From Undaria pinnatifida (lineage: Eukaryota; Sar; Phaeophyceae; Laminariales; Alariaceae): a DNA stretch of 64,000 nt. The stretch covers positions 7,458,493 through 7,522,492 of the forward strand of contig JABAKD010000026.1 in assembly GCA_012845835.1 (NCBI GenBank), written 5' to 3'. The notes beneath the pieces were generated by a model that worked only from the letters and a program-made list of their open reading frames with translations, ran no database searches and was not told the DNA's origin. Both the position numbers and the translations under genes were made by a program. Shown piece by piece: positions 21,326 through 34,100 of this stretch; position 1 is the stretch's first letter, and each line of letters begins with the position of its first letter.

Positions 21326-24300
21326 ATGGTCGAGGAGGAGGACGAGTCGTTGGATGCGCTGGAGTTTGAACTAAACCAGATGGGGCTTAGCGTGGAGGAC
21401 CTGCAGCCCCCCGAAGACGGGCACTTTGATCGTCGCGCTATGGCTAGAGTGGAGTCTGCGCGTATCATGTCGCGGAGGTTCATCGAGCGGGATAGGGTGA
21501 AGGACAGGATTAGCAACCAGACCAAGGTGCGCGGTGCCACCAAACGGACGAACGGCACATATGTGATGCACGAGACTTGTATCGTGCGAAAAAGGGAAAC
21601 CTATCGGTATTTGTTCACCCCGTGTCTGCGTATGCACATACATCACATACAGAATATCTGGTACCAGGCACCTTGTTTTCGAGCGTCATCATACTGGCAT
21701 GCGGCTGCTGTTGTGTGGGCCAACTTTATTGTGTCATACAATGATATCGTGTCCCGTAAACGGGATAGGGCGAACGATAGGATTAGCACCTCCAGAAAAA
21801 GGTGCGGTGACACCACACGGACGATACGTGGTATACGATGTTCCATGAGATGTGTCGTGTCAATCAAAGCTATGTATCGAGTCAATCAAAGATAGAAGAT
21901 GCACTACAGCAGTAGTAGCTCTTCGTGTTCCAAGCGTCTCTAGGCTGCGTATATACTATGCACCTTGTACGTGCTGTATCATGTGCGACCGTTATAACTC
22001 CGAGCACATGATTCAACGTTGTTGCTGTATCATTCGTACATATGGTACATGTTGCGCATACAAGTATGCCGCACAAGGTATGATCGTCCTTGGTACGAGT
22101 AAGAGTAGACATGTAGGTACAGTACGTCAGGTTCTGGTGCGCCCACGCCACGGAATTACAAAGATGCCGGTGCGCATACACGCCCTGTAATTCAGCGCGC
22201 AGGGCACATTACGACCAGTGCTTCACTCATGTGGGTCCACCCCTTTGTTTATATCAAAGTAGAGCAGTAGTACTGTCATACCAGGTGTAGCTCTACAGCC
22301 GTATAGTAAGTGCCGTGTACCTAGTGCCTGGTATGTACAACAAATACGCAGGCAAGAAAGACTAATACAGTACGCAGTACCAGGTAGTCCACTGATTAGT
22401 CTATGCTCCAGCCGAATATGATCATAGTCGGTGCAAGTAACGGAACACCATACAAACACGCATCCGCCGCATGCTCTCTCAGCCCTTCAACCACGAACAT
22501 GTATGTACCGGTATCCACGCATTACAAATAACGCACCTGCATGCAGCTCGTCAACAAAAATACAACGAGTCCCACTACCCGAAACCTGTCCCTGAAAGCG
22601 GATATGTGTACGTAAAGTTTCCGTGCGCAGAACACCGGCGACCCCAGCGTTCTCTCGAAAAATACGGCATACAGTCTGCTTCAGTAAGCTTACGATTTAC
22701 AGTGCGCGCTAGGGTGCATGGGGAGGGGGGGGGGGGTCTGCTTTGTGTTATGGTATCCCCGTTTTCCCCCCATGTATTGTGTGGCGGCGTTATCATTATA
22801 ATAATCCCTGAGAGGCCGATTACTGATCCCCTCTGTGGTCAGAGCTCCAAATTCCAGGAAGGAAAGTTGAGCGCATTAACTCAAGTCAACATCGACATCT
22901 GCATAACAGCAGCAGTAGGGCCCGTCTCATGCTGCCCCGGCAGTACCCAAGGTACTGCCAGAGGAACGCCTTATCACTTGGCGCCGTCGTCAGGATATCT
23001 CACTTGCCTTTCCATTTGTCGTGCCTTGCCATCTAAAAATCCCGCTCTTGCTTGTTTTACGCTGGTAGTTTTTAGACATACATTCGTTCGTGGTCGCCCA
23101 TTTCCGATTTTTGCCAGATGGCCCGGAGACGATTACAAGAGAGCAAGCACAGGAAAGTCCAGAGCTGGGAGCGAAAGACGCACCGGAGCCCGTTTCTCAT
23201 TAACTTGCTCGCCGAGGTGCACAACTCTTGCCTACGTACTCGCGAATAGCAGTGTAGTGGTGATCATCAGTGCAGGCATTGTTATCCGTATAGTCATGAT
23301 TTTTATCGTAGTCGTGATTAACAGCTGCTCTTTTGCGATTCAAAAACGGTACAGTGTTGCTTGGCTGTCATGCCACCTTAGCACTGCCAAGAGTAATGAG
23401 ATATAATAAGAAGTATGTAGCATTCACGTCGGCCTTTTGTAAGCGACCTTCCTGATGGTGTGTATTGTCACCTCATTCGCGTCAAAACCCTTCGATTTAA
23501 ATCACCGTATAAATCTATGTAGAATGCCCATAGATCTCCGAGAGCACAGGCAGCATTCACGGTTTTTCTCTCCTCAACCTTGTTTAGACGTATCCTCTAC
23601 ATTTTAGTACGTTTGGTCCCGACGAGGTCGTACACCAATCCGTCGGTGTTTCCTGTTAACGGTACGGTGCCCGCCGACCTCGACTGCGTCGAGAGCAGCC
23701 TCGGCAATAACTACTAACCTATCTACATAGACTTTAGCTTGTTGCAGGAGTTCGACTTTAATCGGGGTGGATTGTCATAGCGTCATGGCGGGGTTATGTG
23801 CTGTTCGAGGCGTGCTACGGTGGAGATGACCATTTTGTTTTTGACCGACGGGGAGGATCCCGCCGAAATTGAGGAACCATGCATCAAAAATTTCAATCCT
23901 GTTATTTTCATATTATTTTTCGTCGTAGTTTACGGACTACGCAGACAACCGATCTCACGCAAAACTCTGTTCTTGGGCGACGTACATAGTTTCTCATATT
24001 GGAAACTGAGAACAAAGAAGGTAACCCCTCTGCTGGAGCATGTCTCGTGTCGGTAACCGCGTCGAGGCTTGAAGCAGGGGAAAAAAATGTCGACGAAAAT
24101 ATTGCGATTACACGATTACCCGATTACGGCGTTTGGCGCACGAAGCAGTCCCGCCTGCCCGAGTAGGTTGTGTGTTCGAACTGCATCATCAGGAGCTCTT
24201 CCTGGTTCCTGGTATAGGACAAGCGCGCAGGATGGTGATAGTCGTGGTGCTGTTTGTCGTTTTTTCTTCCGAAGCGGCTGGTTAGGTCGCGCGCGTCGCT

Positions 24301-27300
24301 TTTTGTGATCGGAAGACATGGGAGTCGTCACACAGTTGAACTTTCTGAGCTCCTAGCATGAGGAAGAGCTCAATTTCAACATCATCAACATCATCAACAT
24401 CATCAACATCATCCGTCATCACCATCATCACCCGAAACATGACTCGGAAGGCAATCCTTCGCGCAACCCGACCAATATTTCTATGCGCTACTAGTAATAA
24501 CAATAGCAATAACAATAACATTAACAATAACAATAACAATATAACAATAACAATAACAATATAACAACAACAATAACAATAACAACAATTCCCCACCCAA
24601 AGTAAAAATACCAACACTTACCATTATAGTGGACCAAAAATACGAACCTCCAAATAAAAACTCGTCTATATTGTATATTACAAGTACCAACAACGCAGCT
24701 TGCAAAGATGAGTATTGACCTGAAATTCTTTGAACTCACGGCTGACGTCCTTGAAATTTGTTTATAAAATAACATTGACAATAACAATAACAATAATAAT
24801 AACAATAATAACAATAACAACAACAATAACAATAACAATAACAATAACAATAACAATAATAATAACAATATAACAATAACAATAACAATAACAATAACAA
24901 TAACAATAACAATAACAATAACAATAACAATAACAATAACAATAGCAATAACAATAACAATAACAATAACAATAGCAATAACAATAACAATAACAATAAC
25001 AATAACAATAACAATAGCAATATAACAATAACAATAACAATAACAATAACAATAACAATAACAATAACAATAACAATAACAATAACAATAACAATAACAA
25101 TAACAATAGCAATAACAATAACAATAACAATAACAATAACAATAACAATAGCAATATAACAATAACAATGACAATAACAATTACAATAACAATAACAATA
25201 TCAGTCCTAAAACAAGTACACTCGTAAAATGATCGTACTTGAGGAGATAAACATCGACATTAATAGTTACACCAACAGCTGCAACCCCTACCGACGGCAC
25301 CATAGAGGGAAGAGGGATGGTGGATGGCTCATGGGTCCGAAAACGGTTAAGCGCAGGGCTAGTCCGTCGCCGTCGTCTCCATTCCAACGCCTGCCCAAAA
25401 CATGTGTTTCCCGAACAGAACGAACGACTAGATGAGGAGAACAGGGTGCGCTTGAAAGAGGAAACCCGCCAAGCAAGATTGCGAGAGAAGCGCAGGGAGG
25501 AAGCCAAGAACAACATCATATTGCAGGTGGGATGCCGTCTACAGCACAGGAAACCCGCCAAGAAAGAGAAATACTAACTATCAATAAACCAAACAGGAAT
25601 GTAAGAAGGTGCATGCTACACTAAATTCAGTATAGCGGGCGCCGAGTCTCCTATATTCCTGCATCTATCAGAAGGTGCGTTCTTACCTAACTTCAGTATA
25701 CCGACTCCCGAAATTCTTCTGTTCCTGAAAGTATCGGCCTGGCTTCTTTGTTACTCTGTTTCTTGTTGGGTTTCTTGTACTGTATTTGAGAGACGCCCAT
25801 CCTGCTCCACCAGGTGCAGGATCTGACCCGGTAGACTGCATCGCGTTTTTCAAGCCTCAAAACGCGTCTCGTCGAACGCCGTAGTGCGGTACAGCAGTGT
25901 ACCCTGCTAGGCTATAGACCCGCGCAATAAGAAAAAATACAATCTGAACAGGGCCTAAAAATGCTGTTGTTTTGCCAACCTTGATCAACCTCGAGCATAG
26001 CCTATTTTTAAAAACTCCAACAATGTCAGCTGTGAGTTTGACAAGTTCAGAGTTTGACAAGTTTTAGAGCCGATACTCACCTTTGCAAGCTGCGTAATAC
26101 ACCGGTCGCTTGTTTTCAGTAAGTTGTTCACGAGTCAAAATGTAACCACTACAAGTAGTAACAGTAATAGTAGTGAATGCAGTGAACTCTGATGAATGCA
26201 AACACATCAACGTGCTTGACGTGTTGGGTAACATGAAAATGAATTTGTTGATGTAATATTTTTCGAAAATTAAAAATACACTCCAGCTGTGAGATCGAGG
26301 ATTTCGTCGAAAGTCGTGTTTGCAAGCTGTGTGTGGTACTCTAATCGCGCGTGTTACAGGGTGTGTGTCCTCATGAAAGGTATGGGTCGGCGACTCTCCT
26401 TAGTGCTAGTTGGTACCAGGATCAACAGGGTGGTATAGGACATAGTGTAGCGCTTGCCGGTGAGCACGATTCATCAATTCGTAGCGTCCTCTAAATAGCG
26501 AGCCTGACGTTCACATTGCGTTATTTCTCTTCGGGGCTATGCTGTGCTCGTTGTCCCAATTGATGTCACGTGTGCGGGTTGCAAGCACTATTATACAAGA
26601 TACCTGATAGTCTCGCATCTCCGTTAGAAAAAAAACATGTAATTAACACGGTAAACATGCTCAACCCGCGCATATCGCATCGCGGGCGTGTAGGCACGTT
26701 TCAACCCCTTTCGGGGCTTCAGACAGACGAACAAGTCCGAATATGTCTTCGACTACTGCGTCGGCAGCATGAAGCAGCCCGGGCTCATAACCTACCGAGG
26801 CAGGGCGTGTGGCCGAATTACTGTGTAAAGATATTTACCACACGCGCATCATGGTGACCTTTACGCTGCCGCACGCTCTTCGTAGTCGCTTGTTACGGTA
26901 ATTTCGCCCTCGTCTTGTGTTTTTATCGGAATATACGGGTCCCGTATTAATTGTGCCCCGTATCGTTGAATGAATATTGATGAGCCGCCACGGGGGTCAT
27001 TAAAACTCCAGCGATCATGACGCCGCGGCAAAAATCTCCGATGTAGGGTGCCGCTATGACGTCGAGATGCGTAACGGCAGCCAGTGCTGATTAAATCGGT
27101 TGAAAGCTTTGGGTTATATCCGAGGTCTAGACTTGGCAGCCAGACCGACCGCGAATGGTGCTTTTGTTGGACATGCAACATCACCACTGAGTTGTCAGCA
27201 GCCGCGATGGATAGCTCAGTCATTGCAGCGCATATTTACTAATGACGTACTCCTTCCGTGGTTGGCAGCACCGGCAGCAGCAGCAGGAGTTAATCCATCG

Positions 27301-28522
27301 CGTGTACTATCAATAGGCCGACTGATAACTCAGTGGTTGTGGTGCATACCTAACATATCCCCCTTGTGGTTGGCCGCAGCGGCGGCAGCAGCGGAAGGAG
27401 CTCATCAATCGCGTGCGCTAGGCTGGCTGATAACCTAGTGATTGTGGTACATGTTTGAAAAATTTCCCTCCCGTGGTTCGAGGCAGCGGTAGCAGCCCAG
27501 CACGAGCGAAATCCAATCCATCGCGTGCACTAGAATGAAAGAAAACATTCAAGACTTCGACGGAAAAGCGAGAAGAGGGCGTAATAGATGCCAGAGGTTT
27601 CCCCGCTCCGTCCGCACAGACGCCTTTCCGTTGTACTAATATTAATGGTGAGTCATCCCACGCTGGAGGTGCAGCGGAAGATTTCTGGTCTCCTAACGTG
27701 AGCTCTTCAATATCTCACCATCACCATCATCATCATCACCATCACCGTCACCGTCACCATCACCATCACCCGAAACATGACTTCGAAGGCATTCGTTTGT
27801 GCAATCCGACCAACCCTTCTATGCGCTAGCCCGAAAAAGATCTACCGGAAAAATGGTTGGACTAACGGGTAGTTCTTCACTTGAGGAGGTCAACCAAGCA
27901 GAATGCCACAAAAAAAAGTGAAACCCCTATTATGATACCGTGCTACCGTGGAATGACTCTAGTGTACGTAGGGTGAAAAACATCACGGATTTCCACCTCA
28001 TTCGAGGGAGACATACTGAGGCAAGAGTGATATTTTATACTTCGGTATTTTCCAACTGTTCTACAAACACGGACCCTAACTGTGTTGTATCAAGGCATTT
28101 ACAGAATTACCCAGTTGGAGGCGCTGCGTGGTAAGAAGCGAGCCATCATCGAAAAAGAGTGGTGTCTCAAGGCGTTGCAACACACCATGACGACAGATGT
28201 AGGACCTATACATTCAATATCTTGATCGTGACCTATTCGACGTGCTGTGCTGTATCCAGGCGTTGACAGAATCGTCCGATTTGGAGGCGTTACGCCGGGA
28301 GAAGCGCGCTATCATTGAGGAGGAGCGTTGTCTTAAGGCGTTGGTGGATATCGAGAAAAGCTCCGGCCACCGCAAGGCCCAGATGCTCGCGGCCCTGCGG
28401 GCGGAGAAGCAGCGACACGCAACCAAGGCAGAACACCGTCGGAAACGCTTTACCGAGTCGCTGGAGAGGCACTTCCAGAAAGAAGCCGAGGTGCTGCGGG
28501 AAAAGCACGGCGTGCCCCCAAG
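21326..28522 (+). CDS. Coiled-coil protein, three exons seen, 3' end open
   Basis: Exons 21326-21526, 25419-25526 and 28260-28522, joined in phases 0, 0 and open at 2. The start is an ATG in AAGGATGGTC. The N-terminus is acidic ('VEEEDESLDALEFELNQMG'). Exon 2 is almost entirely charged helix (RLKEETRQARLREKRREEAK) and exon 3 continues with heptad-like 'DLEALRREKRAIIEEERCL' and 'RRKRFTESLERHFQKEAEVL'. It ends at a possible donor (AAG then GTTGGT). Downstream exons before the convergent cutC gene were not identified. No family is recognised; a cytoskeletal or axonemal role beside an EF-hand gene would be plausible but is only inference. Confidence 0.65.
21741..21842 (+). pseudogene. Degenerate copy of the exon 1 end in intron 1
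   Basis: CGGGATAGGGCGAACGATAG followed by GATTAGCA mirrors the end of exon 1 (CGGGATAGGGTGAAGGACAG, GATTAGCA at about 21488-21515). Similarity continues past the donor into the intron. It looks like a local duplication that has decayed. Confidence 0.55.
24352..24492 (+). repeat. Dispersed element R2, copy 2
   Basis: GAGCTCAATTTC, a CATCAA/CATCAC trinucleotide run, then CCCGAAACATGACTCGGAAG and GCAACCCGACCAA..TTCTATGCGCTA, shared with 27690-27832. Confidence 0.65.
24495..25202. repeat. TAACAA hexanucleotide arrays
   Basis: Arrays at about 24495-24595 and 24773-25202 separated by 178 bp of other sequence. Interruptions TAGCAA and ATAACAATAT recur. Long Leu-rich and IVIVIV/CYCYCY frames on the minus strand are products of the repeat. 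Confidence 0.95.
26268..26440 (-). repeat. Dispersed repeat D1 (minus copy)
   Basis: Reverse orientation: AATACACTCCAGCTGTGAG, GTTTGCAAGCTGTGTGTGG, TGTGTGTCCTCATGAAAGG, GGTCGGCGACTCTCCTTAG, ATCAACAGGGTGGTA. Confidence 0.8.
27180..27535. repeat. Tandem repeat of about 105 bp, tRNA-like
   Basis: About three units. Each has GATAACTCAGTGGTTGTGGT-like sequence, CCCTTGTGGTTGGC, an alanine-type GCAGCAGC run and AATCGCGTGCGCTAG. The first part resembles a tRNA A box (TAGCTCAGTGG), best preserved as GATAGCTCAGTCATTG in the first unit. No B box follows at the right distance. Confidence 0.65.
27690..27832 (+). repeat. Dispersed element R2, copy 3
   Basis: GTGAGCTCTTCAATATC, a CAC/CAT/CGT run, then CCCGAAACATGACTTCGAAG and CAATCCGACCAACCCTTC. 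Same module as at 24352. Confidence 0.65.
28085..28195 (+). pseudogene. Degenerate copy of exon 3 start upstream of exon 3
   Basis: GTTGTATCAAGGC, TTGGAGGCGCTGCGTGG, GCCATCATCGA and TGTCTCAAGGCGTTG match the acceptor region and first 80 bases of exon 3 (28245-28345) in order. The acceptor reads CAAGGC instead of CCAGGC and a TGG-TAA substitution breaks the frame, so it is probably not used. Confidence 0.6.
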
Positions 28523-28819
28523 GTTGGTGATGAACGAACCCCGTGTTATGATAGTTGTAGTGCACGAACAAGTCCATCATAACACACCTTGCATGGGCGG
28601 GGTATCTCCAAAGTGTAAGAGAGCCGAGCCATAGGCTAAGAACGCTATCGCTGCTTGTGAACTCGAACGATTTTATCGATTACGGCAACAAACCGTGGAC
28701 GCCGCCTTCTGAGACCACAATCAGGACATTGCCCCTACAATTAGATTATTGCCCTGCAAAGCTTTTGCTAGTATTTATACCCCCTGCATACACACGGCGC
28801 ACCGCACCTTGACCTAGGC

Positions 28820-29705
28820 AGCTAGTTTGACTCTCACAACCATTCGCACTACCCTACGAAGCGTTCACTACCACGACCCATGTAAAGATACGGCACGCCC
28901 CACCCGATACAGCCACTTTCACCCCCTCACGCCCATCAATGCCTTCATCTCAAAAAGCCACTTTGTGTCTCACGCCCATCCGCCCTCCCCTACGAAGCGC
29001 TTACTACTACGCCCCCCCCTGCAAATATACGGTGAATCCCGTCCAAGAGAAGCCGCTTTGACTCTCGCGCCCCTCCATGCCCTCATCCCAAAAAGCCATT
29101 TTGACCCCGGCGTCCATCCATACCCTCGTTCCAGAAAGCCGCTTTGGTTCTCACACCCATCCACGCCCTCAATCGGGAAAGGAATTTTGACTCGCACACT
29201 CATCCGCACTGCCTTACGAAATTAACACAGCCCACCCTCTCCCAGGAAATGAATTTGACCCTCATGGCCATCCACGTCCTCGCCCCAGACAGACAATGTA
29301 CTTATGATGCCTATCCATTGCCTTCATCTCAGATAGCTATTTTGATTCTGACACCTGTTCATGCCTTCATCTCAGAACGCCATCGCCACTCTCATCCCCA
29401 CCCATGCTCCCATCCAGAAATATTATTTGACTCTGGCGCCTATCCATGCCCTTATATCAGAAAACCCTTTTGGCTCTCACGCCCATCGTTCCCCTCGTTC
29501 TAGAAGGACAGTTCGACTCTCGCGGCAATCCATGCTCTTATCCCAGAAACCCACTTTGACTCTCACGCCCATCCATGCCCGCGCCCCAGAGCTCTCATGC
29601 CCATCTATGCTCTCATCTCAGAGAGCCAGATTGAGTCTCACGCCCATCCACGCCCTCATCTCAGAGAGCCAGAATGACGCTCACGCCCATCCATGCCCTC
29701 GTGTC
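28820..29705. repeat. Minisatellite, unit about 45-60 bp
   Basis: About 15 irregular units built from TTTGACTCTCACGCCCATCC, ATGCCCTCATCTCAGAAAGC and variants. Units are 43-62 bp and vary mainly by short indels. It lies between the last recognised exon of the coiled-coil gene and the cutC 3' end. Confidence 0.9.
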
Positions 29706-29775
29706 TTGTGTCCGCTTCCGTTTCCAACCTACCGGCAGGGGTGACGAGGCCTTCACTTCGTTCAGCGGTTCGAGG

Positions 29776-30250
29776 TGATCATAGACGAAACGGTTGTGTC
29801 ATAGGCGGCGGCGGTTTCGCAAGTGACATCGGCGGATATAAGTGAGCATAGATAAAAATGGATGTTGTGTCACACGTGACGATGTCGCGTTGACTAGGTT
29901 GAGCAGGTCTAAGGAGTCTAAGGGGTCTAAGAGAGCACGGACAAGATGGCGGTTGTGTCACCGTTGGCGGTGTCAGCCGTGTCACAGGTCACAGCGGCAG
30001 CGGAAGCAGGGTCGCTCTCAAGGCGTTTTTGGTCAGCGACCCTCGCAAGTGGCTAAGGCACCGTGTTTGGTGCTTTCCAGTTTTACGATGAGAATCGCCA
30101 TAGAAGTGCAAAAAGCCGCCAAAAAGTCTTTGGGTTTATTCTCGAGAATCGGGGTGTAACGTCCTCCCTGCCACAGCCTTGGTCACGTCGATAAAATGGT
30201 TGTGTCACAAGTGGCGGTGTCACAAGTGACAGCGGCGGCCGTGGAAGCTC
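29776..30250. repeat. Irregular repeat with GGTTGTGTCAC cores
   Basis: Four copies of a module like AAAATGGTTGTGTCACAAGT-GGCGGTGTCAC..GACAGCGGCGGC at about 29790, 29860, 29945 and 30195, with unequal spacing. Confidence 0.65.
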
Positions 30251-31106
30251 GGTTCTTTTTTCAGCTCTCGACGAATTCTCTACCTGGTGACCATACATAG
30301 CTGGATGCCGCAGCGACTGGGCTAATACGAAGTATAGCTGTTGCGCCGCGCGTGTATTGCGATGTGATGTGCTACTGTAGTTTGATTTCGTAACGAGACG
30401 TAAATCTGTCTTTTAGTCGCGGTTTTCATGCTGATGGCTGTGGGCTTACAGCTACGGCTTTGTGCGTTTCAAAGATGTACGCGAACGGCGTACACTCATG
30501 TTTCCTGTGTTTCTTAGCCGGTGATCCTCACCACTTTTATCCCCACTGATTGCATCGGGCGTTGTGCTAAGCGTTACTGTAGTGGGCTAATTGGTCGAAG
30601 GTCAGCTGTAAAGTCTGTACGATACAAGGGCAGACCAAAGGGGTCACACAGTCGCTATCAGCTGTTGTTACGAATCTTGCGACTTGTCATGCCCGAAGTC
30701 GAACGCCCTCTTAAACGCGTTGGGTTGACAACATCCAAGGCAATCTAGGTCACCGACTGCATTTTGCTTTTGTTTATGAGGAATGGTCTTGTCCTCCCTG
30801 ACGTCGAACTCCTTTGTGAACCTTACTTTTCGACGTCAGTTAGCTATTGCATCGTTCCGGCCTTTGATGCTTTAACTCCTATTTTTCGAGGTATTGTTCC
30901 ATATCCAGATTTAGTGGAGTCTGTCCTGTGACCACAGACTTGGATTATGGCAATGAGTTAATGAGATTAAAAAAAAAACAAGGACACCCGCCCCCTCTGT
31001 GAGGCAAAGTTTCACATTTCGACTACGGGGTATTTTAATTATCGTTTCGGAAGCGGAAACCCGCGTGGTGACCACACATTTTGAAATATCTGCAATGTCC
31101 ACGGTG

Positions 31107-34100
31107 TCAGGACCCCTTGATGGCCAGCGTCTCGAGCATTTCGGACACGCGACGAGCACTGGCTCGCTTGAGCCCTGCGCCGCAACCTGTGCGAAAACAA
31201 AAAAAGCGCCACCTCACAAAGTTAGGCGGCCATGGGGAAGACGTCGGGCAATTGACTCTGTTAGAACCGCAAAACATGTCCCACCCTAATCTCCACGTAG
31301 TAAACCCTCCGAAAAGTGGGCGCAATTCTGAAGGGGGTAAGGGAGGCGGGGTGTAAATAGAAACATCTCAAAACGGTATCAACATCTTCGCCAGGGCACC
31401 TAACAGTGATCCACAAACCGCACCCTGTGTGACGTAGCAAGGGGCGTCAAGCGCTACCGCGCGTATTTCTACAAAGCAGGGCAGAATCGGACTCTGGTAA
31501 CGAACAAATGCATTCGCCTATGGTATTCGCTTATGCCACACCTTCGCCGCCGCCTCCTGTTGTACTGGTTGTGTCTCTATTAATATCTATCTCGTCCAAC
31601 ACCGACAAAAAAAAACTCGTACGAAATAGTGCGCATTATCTATCACCCCGCGCACAGTCTATTTCTACCAATCAAAACACGATCGGACTCTGGCAGCGAA
31701 AAACTCCAATCGCCAAAAATCTTGCCTTTTCCTGTAAATCCCAAGCGATCAGAGCCCTCTCGGGGAACAGATGTCGCGATTTCTTCGTGGCAGGCAGATC
31801 CCACGTGCACCTCTTTTGCCCCTGTGTCGAGCACGAGCTGCTTAACGTTTTCTCTTGTAATTCCCGCACCTGAAGAAGGTCACGCCCGTCGATTATGGCC
31901 CACCATAGGTTACGGCTGTCCTTAGTTCTTCCCGACGCAATCAGTGGGAAGGTTATCCGTGGGTAAATACTTGACACCCAAAAAATGCCTACCTGGTATA
32001 CTTGAAGGCGTTGTTCATCTTGCGAATGATACCCCCTGTGTGTTCAAATAGGCACGTTCTACGCAGAATGTGTGGGTAGGATGTCGCACAGTAGTAAGTT
32101 GTGGTGCTCACCATCGATGTGCGTGTTGGAGACATTGTTAGAGACAGACCATAGCCACTATGCTATCAGTCAGCGCTGGCCCTTCACTATAACCCCGTCT
32201 TGGCAACACGTCTTTCCAACTTATTATCTTATCTTGCTGCACACTAAGACAAATGTCCGAAATAAAACTACACCTGCATATTCTTATTGCATACCAGGTA
32301 CCCTGGCATTACGTTTGTGTAGTGGTGATGTCAATTTGGATCCTTTGAACAAATTTTCTAATACCTTAATGCTCCAGATGGCGGGTGAGTCACTCCAAGC
32401 TCCTGACATAAATCGGATGCCCAGAACACGGCCAATCGAATAGCCTAAAAACTAAAATACGACTTACTTGCCGCACGTTCAGCGTGTGGTCTTGCAAGGG
32501 TGCTGACTCCGAGCCCCGACGAATAATACCTGACATAATATACCTGGCATGACAACGATGCGGCCTTTCGCAGCCTCCACCAGTCGAGCTATCACGTCCC
32601 GCCCATCTCGCGCACTCTCCGCTCGGCCGGAGGTCAAAACCCGGTCGATCCCCAGTCTGCAATGTCCCAAAAAGCGGCGATGTCCAGACGAACACCACAA
32701 GCGACTTCTTGTGAGTGTAGACGTGTATGGTTTAGACATGCGCGCAGCTGCGGAGATGGAGAAAGCTCCAACGAACGGCCAAAGGCGTCCACTGGATGTG
32801 TGCACATCTTAGTAAGTGGTTCCAAACGGGTCAATATATGGTACTGGGTATACATCAAACTACTTCTGGAGCATAGAGCAGGGCGTTTGGCCGTCGAAGG
32901 CAACGCACAGGTTAAATCAAGCGCGGGTACTACCCTGTTCGACGCGAGATAGCGGGTAGGCACAGCGTTGTCGAGTAGGATACACTGCCACAACACGCAT
33001 CTCACACCGTATACCACAGCACGCATGTCACATAGTATACTACAGTACATCATCACTCGGGACGGAAATGCAAGCACCGGCTGGATCTTTTGTTGCTTGT
33101 CAAACGGCCCATACATTTACTCACAAAGCGGTACCTGATAAGACTTTCCAGCGCGGTGAGCGGTTCAGTGGAGCAGCAGTCGAAAGCCCGATGGAACGTG
33201 ATGCTGCACGAGTCAGCTGCCATTGTCGTCGCCGCCGTCTCCACTGCTGCTGCTGCTGCTGCTGCTGCTGCCTTAACAAGCCGCGTCGTGGTTTCTAGAT
33301 CGATACTCCCATCCCCGAGCAGCGCCTTGGTGGCGTCCGCAGCCCACGGTACAGAGGGAACAATCGGCGGATTCACGGTGTTTGTTGACCAATGCAAAAA
33401 TCATCCAAATTCTTGAGTGCTTTTTTTTACCCAAGCGCAGATTAACTTGTTATAGCAAGCCTTACAATCTGGTCCAGCGGATCTTCAAGGGGGATTTTGG
33501 CTTGATAATTGGGTAACTGTGTAGGCTAGGTTCGCAGTTCGGCAAGTGGTCGGTAGTTCAATTTTTTTTATCGGTCGATGCGAAAGCGGCGCAGGCGCGT
33601 TTCTGGCCATTTTTGGTTGTTTTGTTTCGTCTTGCCTTCGGGTTGGGGTCAGGATTAGGGGTCAGGTTGGGTCTACGCCCGTACCTTGGTCTCACTCGTA
33701 TCGCAAATGCTTCTTAGTCCGCAAATGTGAGCAACCTAACCCCCCGAAGACCCGCTCGACCAGATATCAAAGGCAAAGTGGTTGATATACCCCGGACGCC
33801 AGCAACATCAACTAAATCATTAACAACGACAGCGACAACTTTCCGTCATATATTCGCGGATGAGCATGCTAGGTTCCCATTCTTGCTCTAAATAGTAGCA
33901 GCCGTTAGTAGGTGTCCCCAGTATTTTCTGCGAAGCACAGTAACAGTCGCGGGGAAAAAATTAAACAACAACCGGGCTTTCTATCCACCAATCAACGCAA
34001 GTTTTGCTGGCGGCGAGGGAGACCCGAGGGACGAGGAAGCAACAGATTACCTACCCCGATGACGACTCCGTGCGCACCAGCCTTGACCGCGGCTGTAACG

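Larger units (their letters stand above)
21527..25418. other. Intron 1 of the coiled-coil gene
   Basis: Besides the exon-1-like copy, this holds short palindrome motifs (TACCAGGTA at 22378), a 311-codon ORF at 22471-23406 that I do not believe is coding, an R2 copy, the TAACAA hexanucleotide arrays and a diverged D1 piece (24698-24768). Confidence 0.45.
25527..28259. other. Intron 2 of the coiled-coil gene
   Basis: Contains a D1 copy (26268-26440, minus), a tandem array with tRNA-A-box-like units (27180-27530), an R2 copy and the degenerate exon-3 copy. Nothing else coding was recognised. Confidence 0.45.
28523..31106. other. Region between the coiled-coil and cutC genes
   Basis: Dominated by the minisatellite and the TGTGTCAC repeats. 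A frame at 30090-30160 following a TTTCCAG acceptor could be a further exon of the coiled-coil gene but has no supporting similarity. Confidence 0.4.

Noticed and set aside
22471-23406. 311-codon plus-strand ORF
   Set aside because: It lies in an intron of the coiled-coil gene, contains a poly-G run and random-looking composition, and shows no domain; a chance frame.
24521-25180. Leu-rich and CY/IV-rich minus-strand ORFs
   Set aside because: Products of the TAACAA hexanucleotide array.
28820-29705. CRISPR-like array
   Set aside because: Units vary in length, no constant repeat with unique spacers exists, and the context is eukaryotic.
30090-30160. Exon 4 of the coiled-coil gene after a TTTCCAG acceptor
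   Set aside because: Two frames are open for a short distance and neither continues the coiled-coil pattern; insufficient support.
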